From NCBI GenBank assembly GCA_000711775.1, contig ARYC01001390.1, positions 1 through 64,000 of the forward strand: DNA of 64,000 nt. Direction: 5' to 3'. The translations under genes were made by a program, and so were the position numbers. The stretch is from Oxytricha trifallax. Taxonomy: Eukaryota > Ciliophora > Spirotrichea > Sporadotrichida > Oxytrichidae. Below the pieces are notes generated by a model. That model saw only the letters and a program-made list of their open reading frames with translations. It was not told the origin of the DNA and did no database searches. Below are positions 33,518 through 45,167 of this stretch, piece after piece (positions within the stretch are counted from its first letter, which is position 1; every line of letters starts with the position of its first letter).

Positions 33518-34966
33518 TCAAAAAAATTTTATCTGCTTATCTTTGTGGTATCTCTTGAACTTAGCTCTCTTTAATGTTTCAAGTATATCTTCTAATGATG
33601 ATCTTGGATATGCTGGAGCTCTTACTATGATCATCTCAACCATTTTCTTGATATAAGTGCATACATCTTCTTGCTTTATATGTTTTACAGCCATGCTTAT
33701 TGATTACTTTTCTTGCTTTGTTCCGAAGTACGACATACTTTCCATATCGCACTCTAAAATAATTGCTGCTACCGCCCAGACATCCCACTAAACAGAGCCA
33801 TTAGTCCACTTCTCTCTTATTGGGAAGTACCCAGGTGTGCCTAGCACTTTAGCTAAAGTCACTATTTCTTACCTTATTGCTCTATTGAAATCAATGACTA
33901 CTATTTCGAAAGGACAGAGATTTAGCATTACATTTTCTGGCTTCAAATCTCTATGAACATACCCTAGATCATGCAGCTCTTTCACACCCTTGATCATTTC
34001 CGTGAGTATCTCATTCAAGTCATCTGGGTATCTATTATGGTAGAGATAATCTCTTAGAGTCATTTCAAATTTCTTAAGTCGTAGTGCAATAAAACCATGT
34101 CCAAGAATAACTCCATCGAGTTTAAGCAAGTTCTTGCATTACCTTTTATCAGCCTCTCTTAGTATTATGTATTCATTGGCAAACTCATTTTGATACTGCT
34201 CGTTCCTAATAAGATATTTGAAAGGATATACTTTATAAGCATACTCATCAACTACTATGAGTTTTGCCTTGTTAGGCACATCAATATGTAAATAGTTGTC
34301 AATGCAAAAACTGAGATCTACTGCATTTAATGCAGGTATATACATAGCTCTCTCCTACAAGCATGCTATATATAATTCATTAGCTGGTTGGTTCATTGAC
34401 TCAAAACGTTTCTGCTTCTTAAGTCTCTCTTCCTGCTCTCTTTAAGACTCTACAGTATTGGAATTTCTCTTGGCTGGTATAAGTTTTTATGTTTCTTTAT
34501 CTTGCATTAAAAACTCACTTAAATGATGTTTTTGAATGTGTCTTTTAACTTTAGCCGAGTGAGTGTAAGACTTCATGCAAGTCGTGCACTAATACCTGCC
34601 ATCGACCTTTTCGTGCTTAAAATATATCTTAGCTCACCCAGAGTGCATCTCTTTGATGTGCCTCTTCAAGCTCGAATCAGTTGAGAAGAAATTTTAGCAT
34701 TCATCACATTAGAATTCTTTAATCTTTTCTAGTGGGAGATGTTCTTTTAACTCCTCAACATCTTCGATTAGCGTTTAAATACTTATCTCTGCTCTCTGCT
34801 TCCTGATATTTATTTCTAGAACAAACACCTCTGATTCAAACTAAAGAGCTTTAAGCTCTGGCTCCTTTTCAATGTATATGATCTCTGGCTTCTTAGTTTA
34901 TCCAAAGTATAGCTAAGATTATCCACTGCCAAGAGAGACTGCTTTGCGATTTAAGTTAGCCGCCAT
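33518..34966 (-). pseudogene. TBE2 ORF3, C2H2 zinc-finger plus kinase-like protein
   Basis: 483 codons in one frame from MAANLNRKAVSLGSGQ to QIKFF-TGA. One in-frame TGA (near 34640) follows the first finger, where TBE3 has Arg (SGRAKIYF). Two C2H2 fingers: CDECQNFFSTDSSLKRHIKE and CTTCMKSYTHSAKVKRHIQK. The C-terminal kinase-like domain has LRLKKFEMTLRDYLYHNRYP, HRDLKPENVM, VIDFNRAIR (DFN for DFG), GTPGYFPIREKW and WDVWAVAAIIL. Its role in TBE biology is unknown; fingers suggest DNA binding. It is divergent from ORF2 across an array of short motifs. Confidence 0.9.
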
Positions 34967-35139
34967 GTTTAAATTCAAATTTAAATTTCTATTATAAGCT
35001 CTAATAACCTCTCTAGTTATAGTAACTTTGTATAGGAGTTGGTACTGCAACAACAATGGGTGATTCTTAGGCGTTAGACATCATATTTATACTAAGTTTA
35101 TAACTATAAATTTTCTAAATTCATGCTTAATATTTTTAA

Positions 35140-35345
35140 TTTTGGTACCAACTTAGAAAAAATTCAGGTTGGTACTGGTACCAATTAGGTTTTGAACCAA
35201 ATTGGAACTTTTCCATTAAAACCTCATTAGTTTAAAACTAGGTACTAATTAAGTTTTGGTACTATTAAATTAGTACCAATTAAAATTAAACGAATTTAGT
35301 ACCAGTACTAATTAAATTTAAACAAATTTAGTACTAATTTAATGG
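35140..35345. repeat. TBE2 array of GGTACTAATTAA motifs
   Basis: Between ORF3 and ORF2. At least six GGTAC(C/T)AATTA-type motifs in both orientations (GGTACCAACTT, GGTACTGGTACCAATTAGG, GGTACTAATTAAG, AGTACCAATTAA). The same array is at 54440-54655 in TBE3. Confidence 0.75.
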
Positions 35346-35530
35346 AACTAAATTGATAAAAATGGAGCTCCATCACTGCAGTTTGTTACAGCTTCTGCAA
35401 ACTTTCTCCACGTATCTTGCAGGGTTGACCTCCTATAAGATGCCCATATTTAATAGTAAGATTTTAAACAATAGGATCCAGAAGTCTATAAGTTATAATT
35501 TGAAATTCATTAATAGGAAGAGGAACAAAG

Positions 35531-36321
35531 ATGGAATCACTCAATGATCAAATGAAAAGAGTCGAGGCTCAAGAAATGATATCAAGATTCAGAAGTAAGG
35601 AAGATCTCTATCGATACCAAACTTTACATGGTAAGATAACTCGATGATTATTAACATATTAAACAGTTGGTTTAATCCTTCCTACGATGGAAGGTACCAA
35701 AATTTCATTCTTGAAAGCAATACTTTGTGAGGAGAAGAAAGCTTTTAAAAATAAAGAGATTAAACTAATCGAAATTCCCAACTACCCTGACATTTCAGTC
35801 ACTAATCTTTATGAGGATGCCATGTAAGATGAGGAAGTGGTAGTTTACCTTCCTACCAAGAAACAACTCTCTAATAAACTACCAGAGAGGAACTTCTTCT
35901 TTGGTGTTCTTGGTACAATAAAAGAGGATTATCTCAGAGAAATTATTGAAGAATCACATAAGAAACGATATTCTATTTCTCCTGAAGACTAGAAGAAGCA
36001 AGGCATTCTAATAAGCTCAGCTTGGCTAGAGGAACTTAAGAAGCATCCTTATCTTTCAAGTAAGCTTTGACATATAACTTTGTAGGAAAATCAGGCACTG
36101 GTATATATCTTATGAAAGAGCATGCTAAGGTTCATAGAGAGAGAAAGTCACAAAAAATTCATGAAGTGAGCAAGAGACTTTATAAAGATGTTTAAAAGCC
36201 AGATGAAATGAACATAGATGCAGGAGCTGGCACAAAGAGAAGAAATATGGGCCCAAGCAAGCCATAAGAAGAGGAGAAGAAAGAGAAGCCAAACCCATTC
36301 ATGGGCCAATTTAATATGTGA
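35531..36321 (+). CDS. TBE2 ORF2 (22-kDa-type protein), intact with two introns
   Basis: Exons 35531-35630, 35667-36059 and 36086-36321 give exactly 243 codons. Intron 1 is 36 nt (GTAAGATA...AAACAG); intron 2 is 26 nt (GTAAGCTTTG...TTTGTAG). The protein starts MESLNDQMKRVEAQEMISRF. It has a conserved core (PTMEGTKISFLKAILCEEKK, PNYPDISVTNLYEDAM, LSNKLPERNFFFGVLG) and ends in a basic, charged tail (RRNMGPSKPQEEEKKEKPNP). Function is not known for the TBE 22-kDa protein. It converges on the transposase with only 6 bases between stop codons. Confidence 0.9.
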
Positions 36322-36327
36322 ATATAT

Positions 36328-37392
36328 TCATTCGTTTAAATCTAAAACTTATTTATAAACATTCATTCTTCCCTCTCTCGCACAAATTGTTGTCTTATCT
36401 ACGCTCACTCTCTTACAGCTGCTTTGAATCAAGTCTACTGTATCGATGGGCAAGTCATGCATAAGATGATACAGCAGAAGCTTCTTGTAGTGAGTCTTTA
36501 TTTAACTCCAGTAGAATTCTATTCCATTAAATTAAGGGCTGTAAGGAACGTTGTATACAGGAGTTATGTTTAGGTCTTCATAAGCTTTCTTAGACTCCTT
36601 AGTCTTATGAACTGATAGGTTATCAACAAACAGGATGATCTCTTGGTTGCTATACTTCTCTCTGAGCTTATGTAGGAACTCTATGTACTACTCTCGCTTA
36701 ATAGAGCGAGGGTGAATCACATAACTCTCTAAGCCTGAATCTTCACTTATACCAGCTAAAATTGCATGAGTGACTACCTTTACTTTTTAGGCATAAACTT
36801 CTATGTTATCATACTTCTTGTACCATGACTTATTAATAAAAGTGTTGAACGTAAACACAGCTTCATCTGCATGTATGAACTTGATGTTATTAGTAATAGC
36901 TCTCTGCATTTAATCATATATATAGTTTAAATTATTACTATAAAATGGCACTGTAAAATCAATCACTCTCTTAACTCTGTTGACAGTCTTGAAAGTAATA
37001 CCATTTCGTCTATAAATATTGGCTATAGTCTAAGGAGAGATACGCATGTCTGGAAACTTGCGATGAAACATGACAGCTCGTTAGTCAAGAGGAAAGTGAG
37101 CCCAATACTTTAATGTCTTAGAGTCACAGAGATAGTCAATATGGACCTGTGAGAACTTTTATTTTCTTGCAGGATGTTTTCAAGAGCCTGAGTTATAATG
37201 TTAAACAGCTAACAAGCAATGATACCTAACAGTTGGGGCACTCTTGTGTAGGAGTCTTGCTATGGCTGTATAATTCAACACTGGTTTGACTTAGTCTATA
37301 TTAATACTTGTACCATACCTAAGCTTAAGCAGTAAATCTAAATATTACTCATCATAAATAGACCCTAGATTTCGCTAATTTCTATTTCTCAT
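36328..37392 (-). pseudogene. TBE2 transposase (ORF1), one in-frame TGA
   Basis: 355 codons from MRNRNQRNLGSIYDEQY to VLDLNE-TGA. HTH-like segment IARLLHKSAPTVRYHCLLA. DDE residues in HADEAVFTFN, FVDNLSVHKTK and GIEFYWSQIKTHYKK. One in-frame TGA lies after QHYNSGS (near 37190), at the same codon as in TBE3; other copies have Asn there. If TGA ends translation, only the HTH part is made. The start is supported by conservation in TBE3. Confidence 0.9.
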
Positions 37393-37589
37393 TTTGAAAA
37401 TTGGCCTAATTTCTCTACTAACCCCAATAAGACCCCAACTATACCCTACAAATCAAAGCACTTATAAACCTCACTAAGGGGTTTTGGGGTTTTGATTACA
37501 TGTCAAACAATAATAGATCTGTTTACAGACTATGGTGAGGCCAATGCTCAATAACACTTAAGAAGTTTTTAATCTCTCTCCGTTATTTG

Positions 37590-38500
37590 ATAAGTTTAAA
37601 TATATATTATATTTACTTATAAAAAATCATTCTCTCTTATCTCGCTTTACTTTTTTCTACAAATATTATCTTACATCTCTTTCTAAGCAAATCTACTTAA
37701 TTTACTGGTAATTCATTCATAAGCTGATACTCAAAAATATCTTTATAGTGTATGTTAATCTCGCTCAAATAAAATTAAATTCCATTTAATTCTTAATTTA
37801 GTCATTCATTTAAGTCATTTTAAACTCTTCGTTAGCATTATTAGACTTCATCGCCTTTTGAACAAGAGGTAATCAACAAACAGAATTATGATTAATTTCA
37901 TAGCCCCAGTAGTCTTGATCTTAAAATAATACAAATAAAAAAGTTTTATATGTGAATTTGTTTATTTTTATTCTCATACCACTTTTAATATTACTTCTTA
38001 TAAATGTAATGAATTATAAACAATTTCATTATCACTTGAAATATTTATCAACTTCAACTCTAAATTTAATCAAAATGTTATATAATAAAAAACATTTTAT
38101 AAAGAATCACTCAAAAATTACTCTGTCAGCTGTGTATTAAGCTATAAAATTTACTATAAATAAATATTTTCCAATACAGAAATGAACATATTTCGAAACT
38201 TTTTATTATAGAAATCACAGTCCTTTAGTATTGTAAAGATTTAGAATAACAGAGAAAGAAATTTGAACGATCTAAATATTCCTTTTGATTTCTTTAATTA
38301 AATGCTATAAATATCCATATTTTAACAGTCAATGATGCCGATCAAGGCTTTATTACAAAAGAACCTCGTTATCGTAGCATAATTCAGCAATAGTTTACCG
38401 TCTTAAATAATATCATTTCGTAAATAAATAGAGCAAAATAAAATTAATTTCTCAATTAACACCGATAATACCCCCTAGCTATATTTTACATATCAAACTA
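37590..38500 (-). pseudogene. Decayed older TBE transposase and terminus
   Basis: Weakly matches the plus-strand text of the TBE2 transposase 3' part. Examples: TTCTCTCTTATCTCGC for the EGRM region, ATTAAATTCCATTTAATTC for QFNGIE, and ATCAACAAACAGAATTATG for ILFVDN. A terminal piece (CCGATAATACCCCCTAGCTA at about 38460) echoes the TBE end. Many indels; the HTH region and middle are lost. It lies directly beside TBE2. Confidence 0.6.
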
Positions 38501-38665
38501 TTAAATCATCAAATTTAGTTTTTTAAGTCCAGATCTATTATTACAAATCATACTTCTTTTAAATTTAAAGTGTTTGTACTCATACTTCTGTTTTTATTTT
38601 TATTAACGAGCCATAGCAGCTAGGTAGAAAATAAAGGATTTAGAGTAAAATAAAATTTAGAGTGA

Positions 38666-38863
38666 ATAAAGGAGTGCAACTCCATAAGTTTTAAGTCGAA
38701 CTATACAAAACTCGAATTTATATAAAGTTATTGTGAAAAGCTTCCCCTTAATTTTTAAGCTAACGACTAGCATGGAGATTCGATTGATAACCTTAAGAAT
38801 GATCACTAGTTTAACGAAGGATAACAGCACCATTGAAATTCTTACAGAATGATCATAGGATGA
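38666..38863 (+). CDS. Short coding segment, unknown
   Basis: Under the ciliate code it reads IKECNSISFKSNYTKLEFIQ and NDQHGDSIDNLKNDHQFNEG, with a TGA at 38834 followed in frame by nine more codons to a second TGA. Polar, protein-like composition unlike the flanks. The reverse strand is also open but hydrophobic and less likely. Confidence 0.4.
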
Positions 38864-39285
38864 CTGTAACAGACAACAACCAAACAATTTTATTATTGTA
38901 GAACGAATCCTATTAAACCATGATTATCTTGTGTTCTTTTTGTTGACTTGATATCTTTATATAGTATTTATGTTTGGATGATGCACTTTTAAACTTTTTA
39001 TTGAATTTTTTATAGTGTTATTAATTACTAACGTGGTATATATGATTTGCCTCAAGCTTAAAAACTATAAGGCTTTCCATTTTAAATGGTTTTTAATCTT
39101 ATTCAAGAAATTTGCAGCAATTAAAAATTAAAATCTAATCATTTTACTTCTTTCCTATTTTTATCATAAGCCTCATTGAAAAACAATTCAATATTCGTGA
39201 ATATTTCTATTTACTATTTTACTTTTTAGTTATTATTTATTTACGAGTATCTAAATACTTTTTGTTTGATTTTTATTCGTTAATA

Positions 39286-39670
39286 ATATAGAATATCAAC
39301 CATCGATTTGCAAATTAAGACATCTTTTGATGAATAGATACAATTTAAAGAGATTGAAATTGATTCATAAGCAATTCTTATTTTTCTGTTTACCATATCT
39401 ATTGGTGGTGTTGCTCTCTCACTCTGGTGTCATAGAACAGATTTAACAATTTTAAATTACAATCTGTTCAAAATACACAATTAGCAGCTAAGACATAATT
39501 AAACTAATGCTCTTGGGCATTATGGAAGAAATGAACCTTGTACTTTCACTAGATTTCTTCTGGATTTAAGTAATTAGAATAAGTTCTATGAAATATCCAG
39601 AATTGAAAGCGTCTAAAGTCTAAATACGACAAGTACTTTGAAAAAGGTTAAGAATGCCAACCTATTATGA
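39286..39670 (+). CDS. Single-pass membrane protein-like segment
   Basis: Open for ~127 codons with many TAA/TAG Gln. Reads IDLQIKTSFDEQIQFKEIEI, then one hydrophobic segment (AILIFLFTISIGGVALSLW), then a polar tail (NQQLRHNQTNALGHYGRNEP, FLLDLSNQNKFYEISRIESV) ending in TGA at 39668. A downstream piece after TTATTTTGCAG (39703 on, EIPNILDTIKAQQILMSN) may be another exon. Family unknown. Confidence 0.55.
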
Positions 39671-39904
39671 AATTAAAAGTGCATAAGTTAAAGTGTTATT
39701 TTGCAGGAAATACCAAACATACTTGACACTATAAAAGCCCAACAAATTCTCATGAGCAATATTGCTTTAATAATAATTCTAAATTCAGAGTCAGTTGGGA
39801 AATTACTATTATTCTTCTTTGATCTTATATCCAATTATTCCTGTTTTTATTGCCCCTACATTATTATTTCTGAGTATTTTAATAAACACAGAATGTTGTC
39901 ATAA

Positions 39905-40984
39905 ATAGTTTAAATTCAGATCTACAGATAAGAGTGAAGTAATACTTTAGAACAATTCTCCATAAGTAGCAAAAAAAACTATAATTTAATAATATATAAT
40001 AAACTTAATCAAATAATTACTATATTTTGTTGATCTTTATTCAAATAGTAATATTACGATGCTTATTTAAATGCTTCTTTATGATAAATTAATTTTTAAA
40101 TGATTTAAATTCACTATAAGAAACTCCTAAATTAATCAAAATCACTACTTTAGTTATATTTTGTTTAATTACTATTTATTATGGTAAAATAATAATCTTA
40201 TTATAATAATAAAAAAAACGTTTTATATTTTATTTAAATATATAATATTATTTATTGAAGTAAATGGAGACTATTATTATTATTATTATTTAATGCTTTA
40301 TAGAAATAAATACTGGGGAAAATATAGACTATAATTTTAATTAATTAAAATATTAATTGGTTAGAAATATAAGAAAACTTCTCTTTATAATTAGTAACTA
40401 GTTTATTTTATTTAAAAAACAATTAAAAATTAATTTTATTCAATTAAAGAACATTCCTTATTTCGTTTTATTTTAAAAATTTATATTGTCTTGAATTAAA
40501 TATCATATTTTTTTGACTTTAATCATACATAAAAATAAGCTTGGTCATATAAATGCAATAAAACTATTAATAAAATTGAGCAGTAAATATAATAAGATTC
40601 GTTGTTATAAAATCGTTTTTGTAAGATGATAATAATAAAGTAAATTTATTTGTTACAACCTAAGATTAAAATAAATTAAAATTCAATTATAAGTAAAATA
40701 AAAGAATAAAAAGCTAATAAGATATATAGAAAAAATAATTAAAAGAAATATAAGTGATTAGAGCAGAATAATTAAATAATGATTGAAATTAATAAATCAT
40801 ACAAAAAATATACCATTATAATTAAAATATAAAATAAAAATATATTGCATAAAGAAAAAAAAATCATCTATGATTTGACGAGGTATTATAAAATAGAAAA
40901 ATCAAAATAATGTTCGATATATACAAAAAAAGAATAAGAATATCAATATTTTGTAAATATATAAATAAGAATATTAAAATTTGT
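39905..40984. other. AT-rich region with a minimal LINE tail
   Basis: Extremely AT-rich, A-run-dense DNA. Apart from the retrotransposon tail at 40274-40318, nothing is recognised. Confidence 0.5.
40274..40318 (-). mobile_element. Minimal LINE insertion (tail only)
   Basis: ATTATTATTATTATTTAATGCTTTATAGAAATAAATACTGGGG matches the 3' end of the retrotransposon at 2224 in the same orientation. AGACTAT occurs on both sides as a probable target duplication. Only about 45 bp were copied. Confidence 0.6.
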
Positions 40985-41345
40985 AACAACAAACCAAGCT
41001 ACTTCCTCAAATACCTTATTTAACAAGTTCAATGAAGTTATCTCATCAAAGGTAATGAAAAATGTTTGTCATTCAACATGAATTTAAACAAGTTAAAATT
41101 CTAAAATCATGAACACCTTCCAATTCCGAGTGCTAAGTTTCAAAATATTGCTATCTAAATTTAGTTATTTCTATTCTTATTACAAAAATACCTCATTAAA
41201 CATGGTCAACTTAGTTATCTCTTCAAGGATTATTAAAAACAATTATCATTCAACATTAATTAAACCAAGTTTAAATTCAAAAGGCATGAACACCTTCCAA
41301 TTCCTAGTGCTAAGCCTCCAAATCTTACTTTTTAAGTTTCTTGTT
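40985..41345 (-). repeat. Two R repeat units, inverted
   Basis: Reverse-strand R text: AACACCTTCCAATTCCGAGT and AACACCTTCCAATTCCTAGT, 175 bp apart, with CAAGCTACTTCCTCAAATAC and TTCAATGAAGTTATCTC. The second unit runs straight into TBE transposase sequence at about 41345. Confidence 0.85.
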
Positions 41346-42540
41346 GTGGCTTTTCTTTAACCCCCAACATTATTTTAATCCATTGAACTGAGCACTTTAA
41401 TGTCTTTTTAATACTCGTGTTATGTTTATCCTTTCATATTTCTCTCTTATATCTTTAGTATTATGAACATATAAGTTATCTACTAATAGAATAATCTTGT
41501 AGTCGGTGTACTTATCTCTGAGTTATTTCAAGATCTTTATCTTTTATTTAGTCTTTAATTAGCCAGGGTTGATAACATAAGCCTCGAAGCCATTATCTTC
41601 ACTTTTTTCACAAAGTATTGCATGAGTTTATACCTAAACTTATTAATCATTTACCACTATATTGCTGTACCTCTTATTCCAAGACCTTGATATGAAGGTA
41701 TTAAAGGTGAATCATTCTTATCAGCTTGTATGATCTTAATATTATGATCTTAAGCCCTTTGAATTTAATCGAATTATAAAAAGCCATGCTAGACACTTCT
41801 AGTTGCTGGGGAAGAAGAAGAAGAAAGGAAAAAGAATCTTTAACTTTCCATTTTTTTAAATATATTTCAATATTAATAAATAAATATTAAATTTTAATTT
41901 CAAGATCAAAAATGATCAAGGTACTTATCATCAAGCTTCAATGTTTTATAAAGTTGAAGCATGAGCAAATGTATGAATAATTTTTATTTAACATCAATTT
42001 GAAGTACTGCTTGAAATATAAGTAATTCATGCTATTAAAAGTGTGTTTGACATGGATAATTATAAATATATACTTTAAATTAGTCTTATAAAATGGAACA
42101 TTAAAGTCAATCACTCTCTTAATGCGATTGACTGTCTTGTAAGATATTCCATTCTTTTTAAATATGTTCGCTATAGATTAAGCAGATATATGAAACTTAG
42201 GGAATTGACGATGAAACATGATAGCTCTCTAGTATAGAGAGAAATGAGCCCAGTATTTAAGAGTCTTACATTAATAAGAAAATCGATATGATGCTGCTAA
42301 AATTTTAAGGGTATCTTAGGCTTAGTATTAAGATGCTATCTCTTTAAATTCAATGCTAATATACAGTGACACCTCACAGTTGCAGGAAATCTATGGAGCA
42401 GTCTTGCTATAGATGTGTATATTAGAATAGGTTTGAGTTAATTACCGTATTCTTCGCATCCATAACGCAACTTAAAAAATTAATCTATATATTCACTGTC
42501 ATAAACAGACCACAAACCTTGCAGATACTCACTTAAATTA
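41346..42540 (-). pseudogene. Degenerate TBE transposase
   Basis: Aligned by eye to TBE4. Recognisable stretches encode RVIDFNVPF, the NGISYKTVNRIKR region, HCILALNLKRQHLNTKPKIP, and DNL(I/Y)VH near the second catalytic Asp. Numerous indels, plus a 286-bp insertion at 41781-42066. Not functional. Confidence 0.75.
41781..42066. mobile_element. 286-bp insertion with 9-bp target duplication
   Basis: AATTATAAA at 41772-41780 is repeated at 42058-42066, and the TBE transposase text is continuous across the pair. The insert begins AAGCCATGCT, contains a GAAGAAGAAGAAGAAAGG tract and is otherwise AT-rich. No inverted ends or tail allow assignment to a family. Confidence 0.6.
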
Positions 42541-42602
42541 CTAATATTTAAACATTAAACTCTTACATAAACCTTATTAAAACCCTAATAAAGTATGCAC
42601 TA

Positions 42603-43018
42603 TTGTAGGAATACATTCGATTTGGGAAAATGAATTTAAATTAAATTAATTAAATATTAAAATCATGGCTGTTATCAAAACCAAAGTGACTTAAAATTCA
42701 AAAATAAATGGATTCTACGGTAGATCCCGCAATTTTAGCTGGACTTTATTATTGGCAATATTCCTGAATCATCCCAGGAAGCGAGATATTTTGATTTTGA
42801 GCTAACTCCCAAAAATAGTATAATGGGTTTTTCTCGCTTGGGCGATGAGATAAATTCATTATAGCAATAACAACCACCGTCTCATTTTTAATGCGCTATC
42901 CAGAGAGTATAATATTGTCATGGTTTGCAGACATTTTCCAAAAACATAACTGAGGGTAATTTATAATTAATTAATTTTAATTTTAATTCATCTTCCCAAA
43001 TCGAATGTATTCCTACAA
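42603..43018. mobile_element. 416-bp MITE with TA target duplication
   Basis: Inverted ends TTGTAGGAATACATTCGATT / AATCGAATGTATTCCTACAA, ~38 bp, flanked by TA on both sides (42601-42602 and 43019-43020). The surrounding TBE end is restored when it is removed (GCACTA-ATAGT, compare TBE4). The interior is GC-richer and non-coding. Confidence 0.9.
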
Positions 43019-43207
43019 TAATAGTATACTTTTATCAATCAAAAACTCAATCAAATTACTGAAATGGTTTTAGTGTTTTGAATGCTAGATATATTTTCTT
43101 GAATTATATCTCTGATGAAAAAATATTCACTTAAAATTTAAATAGCCATAATATATTAAATTTGCTAATTTTTGTTAAATATATTAAATTTTACATTGAT
43201 AAAATAA

Positions 43208-43250
43208 AGCGTGCAGGAAACTTCCTCGAGTCAAGGAAACTTCCTTTCCT
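43208..43250. repeat. GCAGGAAACTTCC motif pair
   Basis: GCAGGAAACTTCCTCGAG and AAGGAAACTTCC match the terminal motif of the MITE at 12621. A third copy, GAGGCAGGAAACTT, lies at 44294-44307. The three may mark ends of a diverged relative. Confidence 0.4.
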
Positions 43251-43579
43251 CTTTTTTTTCGCTTTTTTTAGTACTTATATTTTTTTTCGAATTAACTTAT
43301 ATGCCGTCATACCGCATACTTCTCTTTTACTTTGTATATATTCCTTAACTTAAATGATTCTTTTTTTTAATTAATTAAATAACGTTAAAGTTAACTTAGT
43401 TCCTTCTACGAACGTTCACTTCAATAGTCTTTAATGTGAAATTTATGATTATACTTTCTGTTATTTTTTCTTCTACTTTCCTCATTTACTGAGTTAATAC
43501 GATAATAATGTGCTTTATAGCTTCTAGTTTCATTATCCTTGTTCTCCTATTTCTCCTATTTAAAGAAAATTGAATCAAC

Positions 43580-43800
43580 CAGTTTTAATATGGCATGATA
43601 TGCTGGACGATCTAAGTTTTTATTTGTGTGAACCCTCTATACCTGACCTGACCAATTCTGAGGAGGAACTCTGATCGGGAACTTATCTTGTAAATACCGA
43701 GTGTCTTGACGGTTACTCTTCCAGAGTGGTAAAATTGGTTAGGATATACCTCCATATGTACAAGTAAGTCGCACCATAATAAGTATGTGTTACGGGCTGT
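43580..43800 (-). mobile_element. LINE fragment related to 2224-2902
   Basis: Homologous to the 5' half of the retrotransposon at 2224 on the same strand. Matched words include CTGAGGAGG(A/T), ACTTATCT(C/T)GTAAA and GGTATA...CC. The peptides TLGIYKISSRSEFLLR and RYRGFTQIKTQ parallel ALGFYEISTGSENLLR and RYRGTTPIKTS. It is frame-broken and lacks the (TAA)n tail. Confidence 0.65.
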
Positions 43801-45166
43801 CTCTGAGAGATTTATAAATTTCTAAAAATGAGGCTTTAACTTTGGTAAACTTTAGTCAAATTCTCGTAATCCTTTAAGTAAAATACTTTGTTTAGTTGAT
43901 AAATATTTGATCTTATTTTTTCAAATTTACTAGAGTTATTTATAGTCTTAAAGCAATAGTTTCCTACACACACAGCTTGAAGTTTACTTATCTGCCTCAC
44001 TTATATTAATTTATTATTAAATTTCAGCTTTGAAGTCCACATCTATGGATTTTGTGATAAATTGTTTCTGAAAATTCAATCTTCAATCTAAGTTAAATCT
44101 AAGTAATTCATAGATAGCAGATCAGCAATAGATACATCTCCTTAAATATTGTATGTTCTATTTAAAATTTTTCAATTTGTCAAGCATCACTACAAAAGTA
44201 AATTTTTATTAAATTTATTGATAAGTTACTCTTTTTATAATTAAATTTAATATTTATACGAATTTAAAATACATAAATATTTCCTATTTTTCGAGGCAGG
44301 AAACTTATTTCATTCATTTTTAGTTTTATTTATCATAATAAAACTTATAATTATATAAGATTGTAATTTATAGTTGTTATTTATAATTTTAAATATAAAA
44401 TAAATATATTTATTTTAGCTTCTCTAATAAATATTAAGCGATTGCCCTAAAATATTATAAAAACAAATTGTATAGTTATCTAAAGAGGAGTAATAAACCA
44501 ATGGAAAATTCAGGTTCATAAATTGAAATCAACTTTATTTGAGATAAATACTGAGCAAAAAATTCAAAACTTAAGTCTAATGTATGATATGGCAATTACT
44601 TAAGTAAAATGCATAATAAACTGGAAAATATTATATAACTATTCTTTTATATATAAAAGAATAGCTATAATTCATAAAGTTCCAAAATATTTGACAGAGG
44701 CAATAATTATTTATCGTTAAGATATCTTAGATAGTTTATCCATATTTTAGAGAATGCATGCTCATTGAAAATGAATTAAATTCTATTAATTAAGTCAAAT
44801 TGGTAATTTTAACAAAGTTTTTAAGGAATAAGAAGTGATAATACAGATAGTATGCTTAAAAACTAATTCTTTTAATGAGTCAGCTAAATTTAGCTTACAG
44901 AAAGTAAAAATTGAAAAAAATGAGTTCAAGGTAGAATAAATCAAACTCTCGCAAGAAACTAAGAGATAAAAGAGTATTATTATAGATATATTGTCTCCTA
45001 ATAAATTGCCAAATTACCGAGTAAAATACAATTAAAAGCCTAAGAATTAACTGTTAAATATTTTAACAACTTATTATTAGACAGAATATTTTTATTCATA
45101 TTAAAACTAACTATACTAAAATATTCTTAAAGTTTAAAATCATATATTTTTAATTCTTTTTACAGT
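43801..45166. other. AT-rich region, no confident gene
   Basis: Only short broken frames. Possible upstream exons of the 45168 gene cannot be resolved. Confidence 0.4.
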
Positions 45167-45167
45167 T

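Larger units (their letters stand above)
33379..37494. mobile_element. TBE transposon copy 2 (TBE2)
   Basis: 4116 bp with ~85-bp TIRs starting CAAAACCCCAAAACCCCTTA. ATT target duplications are at 33376-33378 and 37495-37497. Order is ORF3 (-), ORF2 (+), transposase (-). ORF2 is intact; ORF1 and ORF3 each carry a single in-frame TGA. It is the best preserved full copy here together with TBE3. Confidence 0.97.
41346..43080 (-). mobile_element. Truncated TBE remnant with two later insertions
   Basis: Contains a degenerate minus-strand transposase and one TBE end (GGTTTTAGTGTTTTG, 43066-43080, followed by AAT). It is closest to TBE4 in text. Truncated at 41346 inside the transposase 3' part (QFNG...KSHNKKL). 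Later hits are a 286-bp insert with a 9-bp duplication and a 416-bp MITE in the end region. Confidence 0.85.

Noticed and set aside
41109..41360. Plus-strand 83-codon ORF
   Set aside because: Lies across inverted R repeats; the same words occur in non-coding R units elsewhere.
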